Below are positions 9,327 to 18,529 of a DNA stretch of 64,000 nucleotides, one piece after another. Each line of letters starts with the position of its first letter. The stretch's first letter is position 1. A program made the translations under genes and the position numbers. The stretch is from Bradyrhizobium liaoningense (GTDB taxonomy: Bacteria; Pseudomonadota; Alphaproteobacteria; Rhizobiales; Xanthobacteraceae), in the NCBI RefSeq assembly GCF_018130955.1, contig NZ_JAFCJM010000011.1, positions 1 through 64,000 on the forward strand, in the 5' to 3' direction. The notes below the pieces were generated by a model, which saw only the letters and a program-made list of their open reading frames with translations, had not been told where the DNA came from and made no database searches.

Positions 9327-9642
9327 ATGAGCCGAGAAGCCGGATGCCGTTGGGGGCGATAACGGACATCAGGAGGTAAATTACTCAATGATAGGCTTTT
9401 ACCACCGATTTGCCCGACGTGTCAAGCGAATTTCGTAAAATCCGCAGGGGGCCGTGTCGGTGATCCTCGGCTACTTTGCATGGGGTTGTTTTTCAAGTTT
9501 TTGGCGGGCGGGTCGCGAGCGGGAGCTTTCGGCGCTCTGGAACGGAGCGGCGCAGCCGAGACCGAATTCTTCCCGCGGCATCGTCTTTCTGGCGCCGCGG
9601 CCGGCGTTCGGTTATGATCCTGTCCTGGCTGAGGGCATCAAA
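9327..9642. other. 316-nt intergenic region with one candidate micro-ORF
   Basis: No gene of normal length lies here. At 9388-9438 a 16-codon ORF (MIGFYHRFARRVKRIS) sits 12 nt after a perfect AGGAGG. The stretch around 9385-9500 resembles, from memory, sequences dispersed through Bradyrhizobium genomes, which would argue for a non-coding repeat. A genome self-search would decide. Confidence 0.35.
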
Positions 9643-10029
9643 ATGACAGGGATCCGATCCGGGCTCGTCATCGTGATAGCGTTGCTGCTGTCAGATTCCG
9701 TCGCGGTCGCGCAGCAGGCGGGACCGCCTTGCGCTGGTGACATCAAGACGCTGTGTGCAGGCATTCGACCCGGCGAGGGCCGGATCAAGGCCTGCATCAA
9801 ATCTCACCTGAAAGACGTGTCGGAGGCCTGCCGGGACCGCCTGCTCACGGTGGCGGTGACCGGAAAGACCTGCAAGGCCGATGTCGCGAAACTGTGTGCC
9901 GGTATTAGGCCTGGCACCGGAGGCATCAGGGAGTGCATTAAATCGCATCTCGCAGAGCTGAGCGAGCCTTGCAGGGATGCGATGTCGCAGGCCGCGGCGG
10001 GCAGGAAGCTGCTCGGCGGGGATCTCTAG
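9643..10029 (+). CDS. Periplasmic cysteine-rich tandem-repeat protein
   Basis: This encodes 128 residues from ATG 9643; an upstream GTG would add 63 residues that lack a signal peptide. A signal peptide (about 1-24, ending AVAQQ) precedes two copies of a unit of about 50 residues with four Cys each, patterned C..D(I/V)..LCAGIRPG.G.I..CIKSHL..(V/L)SE.CRD. The spacing is like the Cys-rich GLG1 repeat family, which in bacteria occurs in small secreted proteins of unknown function. The eight Cys probably make intramolecular disulfides. It is monocistronic and ends at a strong shared terminator. Confidence 0.75.
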   Translation: MTGIRSGLVIVIALLLSDSVAVAQQAGPPCAGDIKTLCAGIRPGEGRIKACIKSHLKDVSEACRDRLLTVAVTGKTCKADVAKLCAGIRPGTGGIRECIKSHLAELSEPCRDAMSQAAAGRKLLGGDL

Positions 10030-10050
10030 CCCACGCCACTCCCCATGAAA

Positions 10051-10076
10051 AAAGGCCGCCGAAACCGGCGGCCTTT
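10051..10076. terminator. Bidirectional intrinsic terminator
   Basis: A perfect 11-bp stem (AAAGGCCGCCG with CGGCGGCCTTT) and an AAAC loop are flanked by A-rich sequence on the left and T-rich on the right. It serves the convergent Cys-rich gene (+) and frc (-). Confidence 0.9.
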
Positions 10077-10096
10077 CGTCGTTTGATGCGGAAGCC

Positions 10097-11374
10097 TTAC
10101 TCCGCGGCCTGCTTGCGCGGCGGCTCGAGCGCGCCGGAGTCGTGGATCTCGGCGACCTGATGGTCCGAGAAGCCGAGCACCTGGCGCAGGATCTCGTCGG
10201 TGTGCTCGCCGAGCAGCGGAGAGCGGGTGACTTCGCTGGCGGAGTCCGACAGCTTGATCGGGTTGCCGACCGAGATGTACTTGCCGCGGGTCGGGTGATC
10301 GACCTCGACCACGGTGCCGGTGGCGCGCAGCGACTGGTCTTCGGCGATCTCCTTCATCGACAGGATCGGCCCGCAGGGGATGTCGTCCTTGTTGAGGATT
10401 TCCATCGCCTCGAACTTCGTCTTCGTCATCGTCCACTTCTCGATGCGGGCGAAGATCTCGTTCAGCCGCGGCAGGCGGGCCGGGGGCTTTGCGTAGTTCG
10501 GATCCGTCTTCCAGGTCGGCTCGCCGATCACGTCGCAGATCTTCTCCCAGACCGGGGCCTGGGTGATGAAGTAGATGTAGGCATTGGGATCGGTCTCCCA
10601 GCCCTTGCACTTCAGGATGCGGCCGGGCTGGCCGCCGCCGGAATCGTTGCCGGCGCGCGGCACGGCATCGCCGAACGGAATGCCTTCGCCGAACTGGCTG
10701 TACTCCTTGAGCGGACCGTGGGCGAGGCGCTGCTGGTCGCGCAGCTTGACGCGGGCGAGGTTGAGCACGCCGTCCTGCATCGCGGCGGTGACCTTCTGGC
10801 CCTTGCCGGTGCTGGTGCGCTGGTGGAGCGCGGCCAGGATGCCGATCGCGAGATGCAGGCCGGTGCCGGTGTCGCCGATCTGCGCGCCGGTGACGAGCGG
10901 CAGGCCGTCGCGGAAGCCGGTGGTGGAGGCGGCGCCGCCGGTGCACTGGGCGACGTTCTCATAGACCTTGCAGTCTTCATACGGTCCGGGACCAAAACCC
11001 TTGATCGAGGCGACGATCATCTTCGGGTTGAGGCTGTGGATCTTCTCCCAGGGGAAGCCCATGCGGTCGAGCACGCCGGGGCCGAAGTTTTCGACCAGCA
11101 CGTCGCACTTCTTGATCAGCTCGGTGAGGACTTCCTTGCCCTTGGGGTTCTTGGTGTCCAGCGTGATCGAGCGCTTGTTGTGGTTGAGCATGGTGAAATA
11201 CAGGCTGTCCACGTTCGGGATGTCCTGCAACTGGCCGCGGGTGATGTCGCCGACACCCGGACGCTCCACCTTGATCACGTCGGCGCCGAACCATGCCAGC
11301 AACTGCGTGCAGGTCGGGCCCGACTGGACGTGGGTGAAGTCAAGAATGCGAACGCCCGTGAGCGCCTTTGTCAT
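10097..11374 (-). CDS. frc: Formyl-CoA:oxalate CoA-transferase
   Basis: This encodes 425 residues, the usual length of Frc. It is a family III CoA-transferase with the N-terminal block [28 protein letters not shown] and [12 protein letters not shown], the class features that include the catalytic Asp region near QIGDTGTG (about 165-180). It transfers CoA from formyl-CoA to oxalate, giving oxalyl-CoA and formate in the cytoplasm. The start has AGGAG 9 nt upstream. It lies downstream of oxalyl-CoA decarboxylase on the same strand with a 150-nt gap filled by a palindromic element, so the pair works as the oxalate-degrading cycle. Identification is firm because of length, sequence character and the adjacent partner. 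Confidence 0.94.
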   Translation of the reverse strand: MTKALTGVRILDFTHVQSGPTCTQLLAWFGADVIKVERPGVGDITRGQLQDIPNVDSLYFTMLNHNKRSITLDTKNPKGKEVLTELIKKCDVLVENFGPGVLDRMGFPWEKIHSLNPKMIVASIKGFGPGPYEDCKVYENVAQCTGGAASTTGFRDGLPLVTGAQIGDTGTGLHLAIGILAALHQRTSTGKGQKVTAAMQDGVLNLARVKLRDQQRLAHGPLKEYSQFGEGIPFGDAVPRAGNDSGGGQPGRILKCKGWETDPNAYIYFITQAPVWEKICDVIGEPTWKTDPNYAKPPARLPRLNEIFARIEKWTMTKTKFEAMEILNKDDIPCGPILSMKEIAEDQSLRATGTVVEVDHPTRGKYISVGNPIKLSDSASEVTRSPLLGEHTDEILRQVLGFSDHQVAEIHDSGALEPPRKQAAE

Positions 11375-11404
11375 CGTATTTGCTCCTGTTACCTATTCTG
11401 TTTC

Positions 11405-11519
11405 CGTCATGCCCGCGAAGGCGGGCATCCAGTATTCGCTGTCGATTCAGTTGGGCTCAGTGTTCGCCATCGAGGATGGTTCGGCGATTACTGGATTCCC
11501 CGCCTGCGCGGGGAATGAC
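11405..11519. repeat. Dispersed palindromic intergenic element (type A)
   Basis: It is bounded by CGTCAT and GGAATGAC ends and contains two hairpins, GCCCGC-GAAG-GCGGGC (11411-11426) and CCCCGC-CTGC-GCGGGG (11498-11513). A related copy with the same ends lies at 40491-40591. It sits between oxc and frc and could affect relative transcript stability. Confidence 0.75.
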
Positions 11520-11525
11520 CCGGAG

Positions 11526-13259
11526 TTACTTCTTCTTCTGCAGAACGCTCTGCGGATTGAGATTGCCGATGCGGCCGCTCTCCGAGCCCGCCGCCGGATC
11601 GATCACCGCGTTGATCAGCGTGGGCCTGCGCGAATCCATCGCTTCGTTGACGGCGCGCTTGAGCTCGTCGGGCGAGGTCGCGTTCACGCCGACGCCGCCG
11701 AAGGCTTCCATCATCTTGTCGTAGCGCGCGCCCTTGACGAACACGGTGGTCGCGGGATCCGCGTTGGCGTTGTTGACGTCGGTGCCGCGATAGATGCCGT
11801 CATTGTTGAAGATGACGACGCAGATCGGAAGGTTGTAGCGGCAGATGGTCTCGACTTCCATGCCGGAGAAGCCGAACGCGCTGTCGCCTTCGACCGCGAG
11901 CACGGGATTGCCGGTCTCGAGCGCGGCTGCGATCGCCTGGCCCATGCCGATGCCCATCACGCCCCAGGTGCCGACGTCCAGACGCTTGCGCGGCTTGTAC
12001 ATGTCGATGACACCGCGGGCGAGGTCGAGCGTGTTGGCGCCTTCGTTGACGAGGATCGCGTCGGGACGGTCCTTGATCACGTTCTTCAGCACGCCGAGCG
12101 CGCCGTGATAGTCCATCGGCGACTTGTTGTTCATCAGCTTCGGCGCCATCTTGGCGACGTTCTCTTCGCGCTTCGACGACACGGCCTTGGTCCAGTCGGC
12201 AGGCGGCGCGGTCCAGTTCGATCCCATCGCCTGGTTGAAGGCCGAGACGACGGAGCCGATGTCGCCGACCACGGGCGCGACGATCTCGATGTTGGAGTCC
12301 ATCTCCTTCGGCTCGATGTCGACCTGGATGAATTTTTTGGGCGCTTCGCCCCAGGTCTTGCCCTTGCCGTGCGAGAGCAGCCAGTTGAGCCGCGCGCCGA
12401 TCAGCATGACGACGTCGGATTCCTTGAGAACGGTCGAGCGCGCCGCACCGGCGCACTGCGGATGCGTATCGGCCAGCAGGCCCTTCGCCATGCTCATCGG
12501 CAGGAAGGGAACGCCGCTCTTTTCGACAAACGTCTTGATCTCTTCATCGGCCTGCGCGTAAGCCGCGCCCTTGCCGAGGATGATGAGGGGACGCTTTGCG
12601 CCCTTGAGCACGTCGAGCGCGCGCTTGACCGAAGCGGGCGAGGGGATCTGGGCAGGCGCAGCATCAATCACCTTGACCAGCGATTTCTGGCCGGCGTCGG
12701 CGTTCATCACCTGGCCGAACAGCTTTGCCGGCAGGTCGAGATAGACGCCGCCGGGACGGCCCGACACTGCGGCGCGGATCGCGCGGGCGAGACCGATGCC
12801 GATGTCCTGGGCGTGCAGCACGCGATAGGCCGCCTTGCACAGCGGTTTTGCGATCGCAAGCTGATCCATCTCTTCATAGTCGCCCTGCTGGAGGTCGACG
12901 ATCTCGCGCTCCGACGAGCCCGAGATCAGGATCATCGGGTAGCAGTTGGTGGTGGCGTGGGCCAGCGCAGTGAGGCCGTTGAGGAAGCCGGGCGCCGACA
13001 CGGTGAGGCAGATGCCGGGCTTCTTGGTGAGGTAGCCGGCAATCGCAGCTGCGTAGCCGGCGTTCTGCTCGTGGCGGAAGGAGATCACGCGAATCCCGGC
13101 GGCCTGCGCCATACGGCCCAAATCCGTGATCGGGATGCCCGGCACATTATAGATGGTGTTGATGCCGTTCAGCTTGAGCGCGTCAATGACGAGATGGAAA
13201 CCATCCGTCAGTTCCTGCTCGGAGCCCGGTGCTTCGGACTTGGTCGCGGTATTCAGCAT
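11526..13259 (-). CDS. oxc: Oxalyl-CoA decarboxylase
   Basis: This encodes 577 residues, a thiamine-pyrophosphate enzyme of the acetolactate synthase superfamily. Domain order is PYR (about 10-180, with the catalytic Glu in [12 protein letters not shown]), a central domain (about 200-340) and PP (about 370-560) with the ThDP-Mg motif [19 protein letters not shown]. It decarboxylates oxalyl-CoA to formyl-CoA and CO2, feeding Frc. GGGAGACAAGG precedes the ATG. It is transcribed with frc and lies 62 nt downstream of the GntR regulator on the same strand. The C-terminus ends in Lys residues (VLQKKK), as in characterised Oxc. Confidence 0.95.
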   Translation of the reverse strand: MLNTATKSEAPGSEQELTDGFHLVIDALKLNGINTIYNVPGIPITDLGRMAQAAGIRVISFRHEQNAGYAAAIAGYLTKKPGICLTVSAPGFLNGLTALAHATTNCYPMILISGSSEREIVDLQQGDYEEMDQLAIAKPLCKAAYRVLHAQDIGIGLARAIRAAVSGRPGGVYLDLPAKLFGQVMNADAGQKSLVKVIDAAPAQIPSPASVKRALDVLKGAKRPLIILGKGAAYAQADEEIKTFVEKSGVPFLPMSMAKGLLADTHPQCAGAARSTVLKESDVVMLIGARLNWLLSHGKGKTWGEAPKKFIQVDIEPKEMDSNIEIVAPVVGDIGSVVSAFNQAMGSNWTAPPADWTKAVSSKREENVAKMAPKLMNNKSPMDYHGALGVLKNVIKDRPDAILVNEGANTLDLARGVIDMYKPRKRLDVGTWGVMGIGMGQAIAAALETGNPVLAVEGDSAFGFSGMEVETICRYNLPICVVIFNNDGIYRGTDVNNANADPATTVFVKGARYDKMMEAFGGVGVNATSPDELKRAVNEAMDSRRPTLINAVIDPAAGSESGRIGNLNPQSVLQKKK

Positions 13260-13321
13260 GGGCCTTGTCTCCCTGATCTCAAGGTCGTTGGGACGAGTGC
13301 TCGTCCTTCTGGTGAACGTTG

Positions 13322-14053
13322 CTAACTAAAAAGTTCCTGGCCGTGCGCCTCGACGTAGGCTGCCAGGCCCAGCGTGTGGTCACGCGCGCGCTTCTCGGCA
13401 AGTTCGGTGTCGCGTGCTTCCAGCGCTTCGATGATGCCGAGATGCTCGGGCAGCGAGGTCGCGGTGCGATCCTTGCGTCCGATGGTCAGTTGCCGGTAGC
13501 CGCGCACGTGCAGCAGCAGATCGTTGGTCAGGTCGACCAGGATCGGCGATTCCGACAGCGAGATCAGCGCCTGGTGGAAGGCGATATTCGCCTTGGAGTA
13601 CTCCTCGACGTGATCTTCCGGCAGGCGGTCCTTGCCAAAATCCTTGAAGAAGTCGCGCAGCGCCGAGATGTCTTTCTTGCGCGCGGTGGTGGTGATCAGG
13701 CGCGCCGCCATGCTCTCCAGCGCCGCCCAGGCGCGGATCATGTCGACGATCTCGCTCTTGGTCCGGCGCACCACCATGATGCCCCGGCGCGGCACGGTCT
13801 TCACAAAGCCGTCCTGCTCGAGCATGGCGATCGCTTCGCGGATCGGCGTGCGGCTGACGCCGAGGCGTTCGGAGAGGGCGCGCTCGTCCAGCATCACCGG
13901 CTCGGGCGTGGAATAGATGTCCATCTTGAGGATCGCTTCCTTCAAGGCGTCATACGCCTTGTTCTTGAAGCTGCTCTCCGGGGCAATGCGGACGATTGCG
14001 ATGTCTGCCTCGGCCATGTTGGACGGCGCCTTGGTCTGTTTCCGTAGGGACAC
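13322..14053 (-). CDS. GntR-family (FCD-type) regulator of the oxalate locus
   Basis: This encodes 243 residues from a GTG at 14053, chosen because AGGAGG lies 7 nt upstream; the longer ORF reaches back into the operator region. It has an N-terminal winged HTH (about 20-90, with [23 protein letters not shown]) and a C-terminal all-helical FCD ligand domain (about 100-230). This is the FadR subfamily, which typically senses organic acids and represses neighbouring catabolic genes. It is divergent from the acyl-CoA ligase gene and upstream of oxc-frc. Two identical operator dyads lie in the divergent region, so it likely controls both transcription units and itself. Confidence 0.88.
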   Translation of the reverse strand: MSLRKQTKAPSNMAEADIAIVRIAPESSFKNKAYDALKEAILKMDIYSTPEPVMLDERALSERLGVSRTPIREAIAMLEQDGFVKTVPRRGIMVVRRTKSEIVDMIRAWAALESMAARLITTTARKKDISALRDFFKDFGKDRLPEDHVEEYSKANIAFHQALISLSESPILVDLTNDLLLHVRGYRQLTIGRKDRTATSLPEHLGIIEALEARDTELAEKRARDHTLGLAAYVEAHGQELFS

Positions 14054-14111
14054 GACGATTCTCCTCCTATGAAGGAGTCGTCTTTTACAGGAATATTTAC
14101 CGAAATGTTTT

Positions 14112-14128
14112 TGGCATACCACATGCCA
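14112..14128. promoter_or_regulatory. GntR operator dyad 1 (TGGCAT-N5-ATGCCA)
   Basis: This is a perfect 6-bp inverted repeat with spacer ACCAC, 59 nt upstream of the gntR start. It is almost identical to a second dyad 81 bp away. Size and symmetry suit FCD-type GntR dimers. Confidence 0.75.
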
Positions 14129-14192
14129 GAATGTCAAGCAGCCTATTTTTTGCGGCGTTCTCCCCGCTGCGGCGGCTTGACAAGTTGGCTTC

Positions 14193-14209
14193 TGGCATAC
14201 CAAATGCCA
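14193..14209. promoter_or_regulatory. GntR operator dyad 2 (TGGCAT-N5-ATGCCA)
   Basis: It has the same arms as the dyad at 14112, with spacer ACCAA; 16 of 17 bases are identical. It lies about 155 nt upstream of the acyl-CoA ligase start. The 81-bp separation, close to eight helical turns, could allow looping between bound dimers. Confidence 0.75.
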
Positions 14210-14364
14210 TCGCCAGCCATTTTTGATCCAGGCCGGCGGGAGAGAGTTGGGCAAATTGCCACTCCGTTCCGCCTGAGGGAACAGGGCGCGGCGAATGGCA
14301 GGCGTCACGGGCAGCCCAACGGGCGCCCCGCAAAGCAAGAATTTGAGGTCAAGGAGGAAGCCAC

Positions 14365-16494
14365 ATGTCCAATTCCAAAGATGTCGTTCGCAAGGTTCTT
14401 GACCAGGTCAAGGCGGACAATCGCACCAGCCTGACGGCACCCGAAGGCAAGCTCGTCTGCGACGCCTACGGCATTCCGGTGCCGAAGGAGGGCGTTGCGA
14501 AGTCGGCGGGCGAGGCCGGCAAGATCGCGGCCTCCATGGGGTTCCCCGTCGTGATGAAGATCGTCTCGCCGGACATTCTCCACAAGACCGAAGCCGGTGG
14601 CGTCATCGTCGGCGTCAAGACGGCGCAGGATGCGGAGAAGGCCTACGAGACCATCCTCGGTAACGCCAAGAAGTACAAGGCTGACGCCAAGATCGAGGGC
14701 ATCCAGGTGCAGCAGATGCTGGCCGGCGGCACCGAGGTCATCGTCGGCTCCATCACCGATGGCTCGTTCGGCAAGCTGGTCGCCTTCGGCCTCGGCGGCG
14801 TGCTGGTCGAGGTCCTGAAGGACATCACCTTCCGCCTCGCGCCCGCGACCAAGGAGGACGCGCTCTCGATGCTCGACGGCATCCAGGCGCATGAGATCCT
14901 CAAAGGCGTTCGCGGCGGCGAGCCGGTGAACCGCACGGCGCTTGCCGACGTTATCGTCAAGGTTTCGCAGCTCGTCACCGACTTCCCGGAGATCGTTGAG
15001 CTCGACCTCAACCCGGTGTTCGCCACGCCGAAGGATGCGACCGCCGCCGACGTGCGCATCGTCGTCGACTTCGCCTACGTGCCGAAGCCCAAGCCGCGTC
15101 CGACCGAAGAGATTGTCGCGGCCATGAACCGCATCATGCAGCCGAAGGCGGTTGCGGTGGTCGGTGCCTCGGCCGAGGACGGCAAGATCGGCAACTCCGT
15201 GATGAAGAACCTCGTCAACGGCGGCTACAAGGGCGACATCTATCCGATCCATCCGAAGGCCGCCGAGATCCTCGGCTACAAGGCCTACAAGAGCGTCAAG
15301 GACGTGCCCGGCGTGATCGACGTCGCGGTGTTCGCGATTCCCGCGAAATTCGTGGCCGCAGCGCTCGCCGAATGCGGTGAGAAGAAGATCCCGGGCGCGG
15401 TGCTGATTCCGTCGGGCTTTGCTGAAGCCGGCGCGCCCGAGCTCCAGGCCGAAATCGTCGAGGTCGGCAAGAAGTACGACATCCGCCTGATGGGGCCGAA
15501 CATCTACGGCTTCTACTATACGCCCGCCAATCTCTGCGCGACCTTCTGCACGGCCTACGACGTCAAGGGCCACGCGGCGCTGTCCTCGCAGTCGGGCGGC
15601 ATCGGCATGGCGATCATCGGCTTCTCGCGCTCGGCAAAGATGGGCGTCTCCGCGATCGTCGGCCTCGGCAACAAGTCCGACATCGACGAGGACGATCTGC
15701 TCGCCTTCTTCGAGCAGGATCCCAACACCAACCTGATCGCGCAGCACTGCGAAGACTTGAAAGACGGCCGTGCCTTCGCGGAAGCCGCAAAGCGCGTCTC
15801 CAAGAAGAAGCCTGTCGTCGTGCTCAAGGCCGGCCGCACCTCGGCCGGCGCGAAGGCGGCGTCGTCGCACACTGGCGCACTCGCCGGCAACGACCGGATC
15901 TACGAGGATGTGTTCAAGCAGTCCGGCGTGATCCGCGCGCGCAGCTTGCGTCAGCTGCTCGAATTCGCCCGCGGCGTGCCGGTGCTGCCGACGCCGAAGG
16001 GCGAGAACGTGCTGATCATCACCGGTGCTGGCGGTTCGGGCGTGCTCTTGTCGGACTCCTGCGTCGACAACGGCCTGTCGCTGATGTCGATGCCGCCGGA
16101 TCTGGATGCTGCCTTCCGCAAGTTCATCCCGCCGTTCGGCGCGGCCGGAAATCCTGTGGATATCACCGGCGGCGAGCCGCCGATCACCTACGTCAACACG
16201 GTGAAGCTCGGCCTCTCCGATGAACGCATCCACTCGCTGATCCTGGGCTACTGGCACACGATCGTCACCCCGCCGATGGTGTTTGCCCGCAACATGGTCG
16301 AGGTGAAGAAGGAGATGGAGGCCAAGGGCTTTGTGAAGCCGATGGTCGCCTCGCTCGCCGGCGACGTCGAGGTCGAGGAAGCCGCCGAATATCTCTACCA
16401 GAACGGCATTCCGGCCTACGCCTATTCCACCGAGCTGCCGGTCGAGGTGCTCGGTGCCAAATACAAGTGGGCGCGCGGAGCAGGGTTGCTCTGA
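14365..16494 (+). CDS. Fused NDP-forming acyl-CoA ligase (acetate--CoA ligase family)
   Basis: This encodes 709 residues with an ATP-grasp domain first (about 10-230, with PVVMKIVSPDILHKTEAGGV), then a CoA-binding Rossmann domain (about 255-350, VAVVGASAEDGKIGNSVMKNL), then a succinyl-CoA-ligase-like domain carrying SSHTGALAG, where the phospho-His of ADP-forming ligases lies. This beta-then-alpha fusion activates a carboxylate to its CoA thioester with ATP. The GntR dyads between it and oxc-frc suggest the substrate is oxalate or a related acid, which would prime the Frc cycle or provide oxalyl-CoA for reduction; that is inference. AAGGAGG lies 8 nt upstream of the start. Confidence 0.85.
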   Translation: MSNSKDVVRKVLDQVKADNRTSLTAPEGKLVCDAYGIPVPKEGVAKSAGEAGKIAASMGFPVVMKIVSPDILHKTEAGGVIVGVKTAQDAEKAYETILGNAKKYKADAKIEGIQVQQMLAGGTEVIVGSITDGSFGKLVAFGLGGVLVEVLKDITFRLAPATKEDALSMLDGIQAHEILKGVRGGEPVNRTALADVIVKVSQLVTDFPEIVELDLNPVFATPKDATAADVRIVVDFAYVPKPKPRPTEEIVAAMNRIMQPKAVAVVGASAEDGKIGNSVMKNLVNGGYKGDIYPIHPKAAEILGYKAYKSVKDVPGVIDVAVFAIPAKFVAAALAECGEKKIPGAVLIPSGFAEAGAPELQAEIVEVGKKYDIRLMGPNIYGFYYTPANLCATFCTAYDVKGHAALSSQSGGIGMAIIGFSRSAKMGVSAIVGLGNKSDIDEDDLLAFFEQDPNTNLIAQHCEDLKDGRAFAEAAKRVSKKKPVVVLKAGRTSAGAKAASSHTGALAGNDRIYEDVFKQSGVIRARSLRQLLEFARGVPVLPTPKGENVLIITGAGGSGVLLSDSCVDNGLSLMSMPPDLDAAFRKFIPPFGAAGNPVDITGGEPPITYVNTVKLGLSDERIHSLILGYWHTIVTPPMVFARNMVEVKKEMEAKGFVKPMVASLAGDVEVEEAAEYLYQNGIPAYAYSTELPVEVLGAKYKWARGAGLL

Positions 16495-16508
16495 GCGTTA
16501 TCTCTCCT

Positions 16509-16588
16509 GTCATCCCGGGGCGATGCGAAGCATCGAACCCGGGATCTCGAGATTCCGGGTTCGCGCTTTCGCGCGCCCCGGAATGACG
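16509..16588. repeat. Palindromic intergenic element (type B)
   Basis: It runs from GTCATCCCGGGG to CCCCGGAATGAC with nested inverted repeats, GATGC-GAA-GCATC and CGCGC around TTTCG. Ends and size resemble the other GTCAT...ATGAC elements in this window. It lies between the acyl-CoA ligase and the IclR regulator and could form a strong hairpin in RNA. Confidence 0.65.
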
Positions 16589-16611
16589 TCAGCCAAAGGC
16601 GGCAGGTCGCG

Positions 16612-17457
16612 ATGAGCAAGAACGTGATCCGGCGCAAATCGCTCGAGCCCCGATCGCCATCGGAGGCCGAGCATGACACACGCGATGGCGGCGTGCAGTC
16701 GGTCGACCGCGCGCTGTCGATCCTCGAAACGCTGGCTGAGGACGATGAAGGCTATCGCCTCAGCGATCTCGCCGTGCGTACCGGCCTGTCGGCCTCCACC
16801 GTGCACCGCCTGCTGGCGACGCTGGAGAGCCGCCGCTTCGTGCAGTTCGACCGCGCCGAATCCAAGTGGCATGTCGGTGTGCGCAGCTTTACCGTAGGCG
16901 CAAGCTTTGCGCGGCGGCGCAATTTCAGCGCGCAGGCGATTCCTTACTTGCGCAAGCTGCGTGATCTCACCCGCGAAACCGCCAACCTTGCCGTGGTCGA
17001 CGACGAATTCATTATCGTGCTGACCCGCATGGAAAGCCGCGAAATCATGCGCTCGCTGACCCAGGTCGGGGGCCGCGTCGCTATGGTGACGTCGGGCGTC
17101 GGCAAAGCGGTGCTCGCGACTTACTCCGACGAGGACGTCGGCGCCGTCATCCGCCATCACGGCATGCCTCGCCTGACCGAGAAGTCGATCGTGCGGCCGA
17201 GCGACCTGTTCAAGGAGCTCGAAAAAATCCGCAAGCAGGGCTACGCGCTCGACGATGAAGAGGCCTGCATGGGCCTGCGCTGTATTGCCGCAGTGGTCTA
17301 CAACGACTGCGCGGAGCCCCTCGCGGCAATTTCCGTCTCCGGCATGACCAGCCGCCTGACCGACGACAGATTGCCGGAAATCGGCCAGATCGTCCGCGAC
17401 GTCGCTGGTGAGCTGACGGTTGCGCTTGGCGGAGTGATGCCGGCTTCTGGCTCGTAG
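16612..17457 (+). CDS. IclR-family transcriptional regulator
   Basis: This encodes 281 residues with an N-terminal winged HTH (about 28-88, YRLSDLAVRTGLSASTVHRLLATLESRRFV) and the C-terminal IclR effector domain (about 100-270, with MVTSGVGKAVLA and the Cys-containing DDEEACMGLRCIAA loop). IclR proteins sense small organic acids and regulate adjacent catabolic or transport genes. It precedes the TctCBA operon on the same strand, with a dyad (TTTGGC-N9-GCCAAA) in the gap, so tctCBA is the probable target. The effector could be glyoxylate or a di/tricarboxylate given the neighbourhood, but sequence alone does not say. Confidence 0.85.
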   Translation: MSKNVIRRKSLEPRSPSEAEHDTRDGGVQSVDRALSILETLAEDDEGYRLSDLAVRTGLSASTVHRLLATLESRRFVQFDRAESKWHVGVRSFTVGASFARRRNFSAQAIPYLRKLRDLTRETANLAVVDDEFIIVLTRMESREIMRSLTQVGGRVAMVTSGVGKAVLATYSDEDVGAVIRHHGMPRLTEKSIVRPSDLFKELEKIRKQGYALDDEEACMGLRCIAAVVYNDCAEPLAAISVSGMTSRLTDDRLPEIGQIVRDVAGELTVALGGVMPASGS

Positions 17458-17493
17458 GGAATCCCGGGGGAGTCGCTGGACAGCATCGGCCGT

Positions 17494-17514
17494 TTTGGCT
17501 GATATGCGGCCAAA
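17494..17514. promoter_or_regulatory. Candidate operator dyad upstream of tctC
   Basis: The inverted repeat TTTGGC-N9-GCCAAA lies 47 nt before the tctC start and downstream of the iclR gene. Position suits an IclR-controlled promoter. A single short dyad can arise by chance, so this is tentative. Confidence 0.35.
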
Positions 17515-17560
17515 CGACACAATGCGGCAAACGTCCGCGTGAGCCTTGGAGAATGCCCTC

Positions 17561-18529
17561 ATGTTTCAACTTCCCGCGCGCCTCGTCGGCGCAGCCGTCG
17601 CGCTGACCCTTGCGGCAGCTACGCCGACCTTGGCCCAGCAGCTCGAGCTCAAGCTGATGGCGCCGGCGGCGCCGGGCGGTGGCTGGGACCAGACCGCGCG
17701 CTCGATGCAGCAGGCATTGGTCGCTTCCGGCGTGGCGCGCAGCGTGCAGGTTACCAACGTTCCTGGCGCAGGCGGTAGCGTCGGCATCGCGCAGTTCGTC
17801 AACGGCGCCAAGGGCGACGGCAACCAGCTGATGGTCAACGGCTTCGTCATGGTCGGTGCGCTCGCCATGAACAAGTCGCCGGTGACGCTCGAGCAGGTGA
17901 CGCCGATCGCGCGGCTCACCGAGGAAATCCAGGTGATCGTGGTGCCGGCGAATTCGCCTATCAAGACTGCGCAGGATCTGGCTGCGGCGGTGAAGGCGGA
18001 TATCGCCAAGGTCACCTTTGCCGGCGGCTCGGCCGGTGGCGTCGACCATGTGATGGCAGCGTTGTTCGCTGGCGCCGTCGGCGCCGACGCGAAGAAAATC
18101 AACTACATCCCGTTCTCCGGCGGTGGCGAGTCACTGGCGGCGATCCTCGGCGGCAAGGTCACCGCGGGGATTTCGGGGCTGAGCGAATATGAAGGGCAGA
18201 TCAAGTCCGGCAAGCTGCGCGCGATCGGCGTGACCTCGGAGAAGCGCATCGCAGGCAGCGACATCCCGACCTTCAAGGAGCAGGGCATAGACCTCGTGAT
18301 CGCCAACTGGCGCTCGGTCGTCGCGCCTCCTGGCATCACGCCGGAGCAGCGCAAGACGCTGAGCGATGCGATCGAAAAGATGGTGAAGTCTGACGCCTGG
18401 CGGGAGATTCTCAAACAGAAGGGCTGGGAGGACGCCTATCTCGGCGGCGACGCTTTCGCCGACTTCCTGAAGAAGGAAACCGTGCGCGTCACTGATGTGC
18501 TCAGGTCGGTCGGCCTGGTCAAGTCATGA
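17561..18529 (+). CDS. tctC: Tripartite tricarboxylate transporter, periplasmic binding protein
   Basis: This encodes 322 residues from ATG 17561, with GGAG 9 nt upstream; a TTG 15 nt earlier is in frame but less likely. A signal peptide (about 1-25, TLAQQ) is followed by the Bug/TctC fold: APGGGWDQTARSMQQAL, the VTNVPGAGGSVG loop that binds the ligand carboxylate, and SAGGVDHVMAALFA. It captures a carboxylate in the periplasm and passes it to TctBA. The stop overlaps the tctB start by 4 nt (ATGA). TctC-type proteins bind citrate, tartrate, aromatic acids and others; here oxalate/glyoxylate genes flank the operon but do not fix the ligand. Confidence 0.9.
   Translation: MFQLPARLVGAAVALTLAAATPTLAQQLELKLMAPAAPGGGWDQTARSMQQALVASGVARSVQVTNVPGAGGSVGIAQFVNGAKGDGNQLMVNGFVMVGALAMNKSPVTLEQVTPIARLTEEIQVIVVPANSPIKTAQDLAAAVKADIAKVTFAGGSAGGVDHVMAALFAGAVGADAKKINYIPFSGGGESLAAILGGKVTAGISGLSEYEGQIKSGKLRAIGVTSEKRIAGSDIPTFKEQGIDLVIANWRSVVAPPGITPEQRKTLSDAIEKMVKSDAWREILKQKGWEDAYLGGDAFADFLKKETVRVTDVLRSVGLVKS

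Noticed and set aside
10968..13325. 785-residue plus-strand ORF opposite frc/oxc
   Set aside because: It is antisense to two well-identified genes, with no recognisable domain; it is a high-GC shadow frame.
14305..16257. 650-residue minus-strand ORF opposite the acyl-CoA ligase
   Set aside because: It is a shadow of the ligase, with no domain or ribosome site, and its composition is dominated by complement of common codons.
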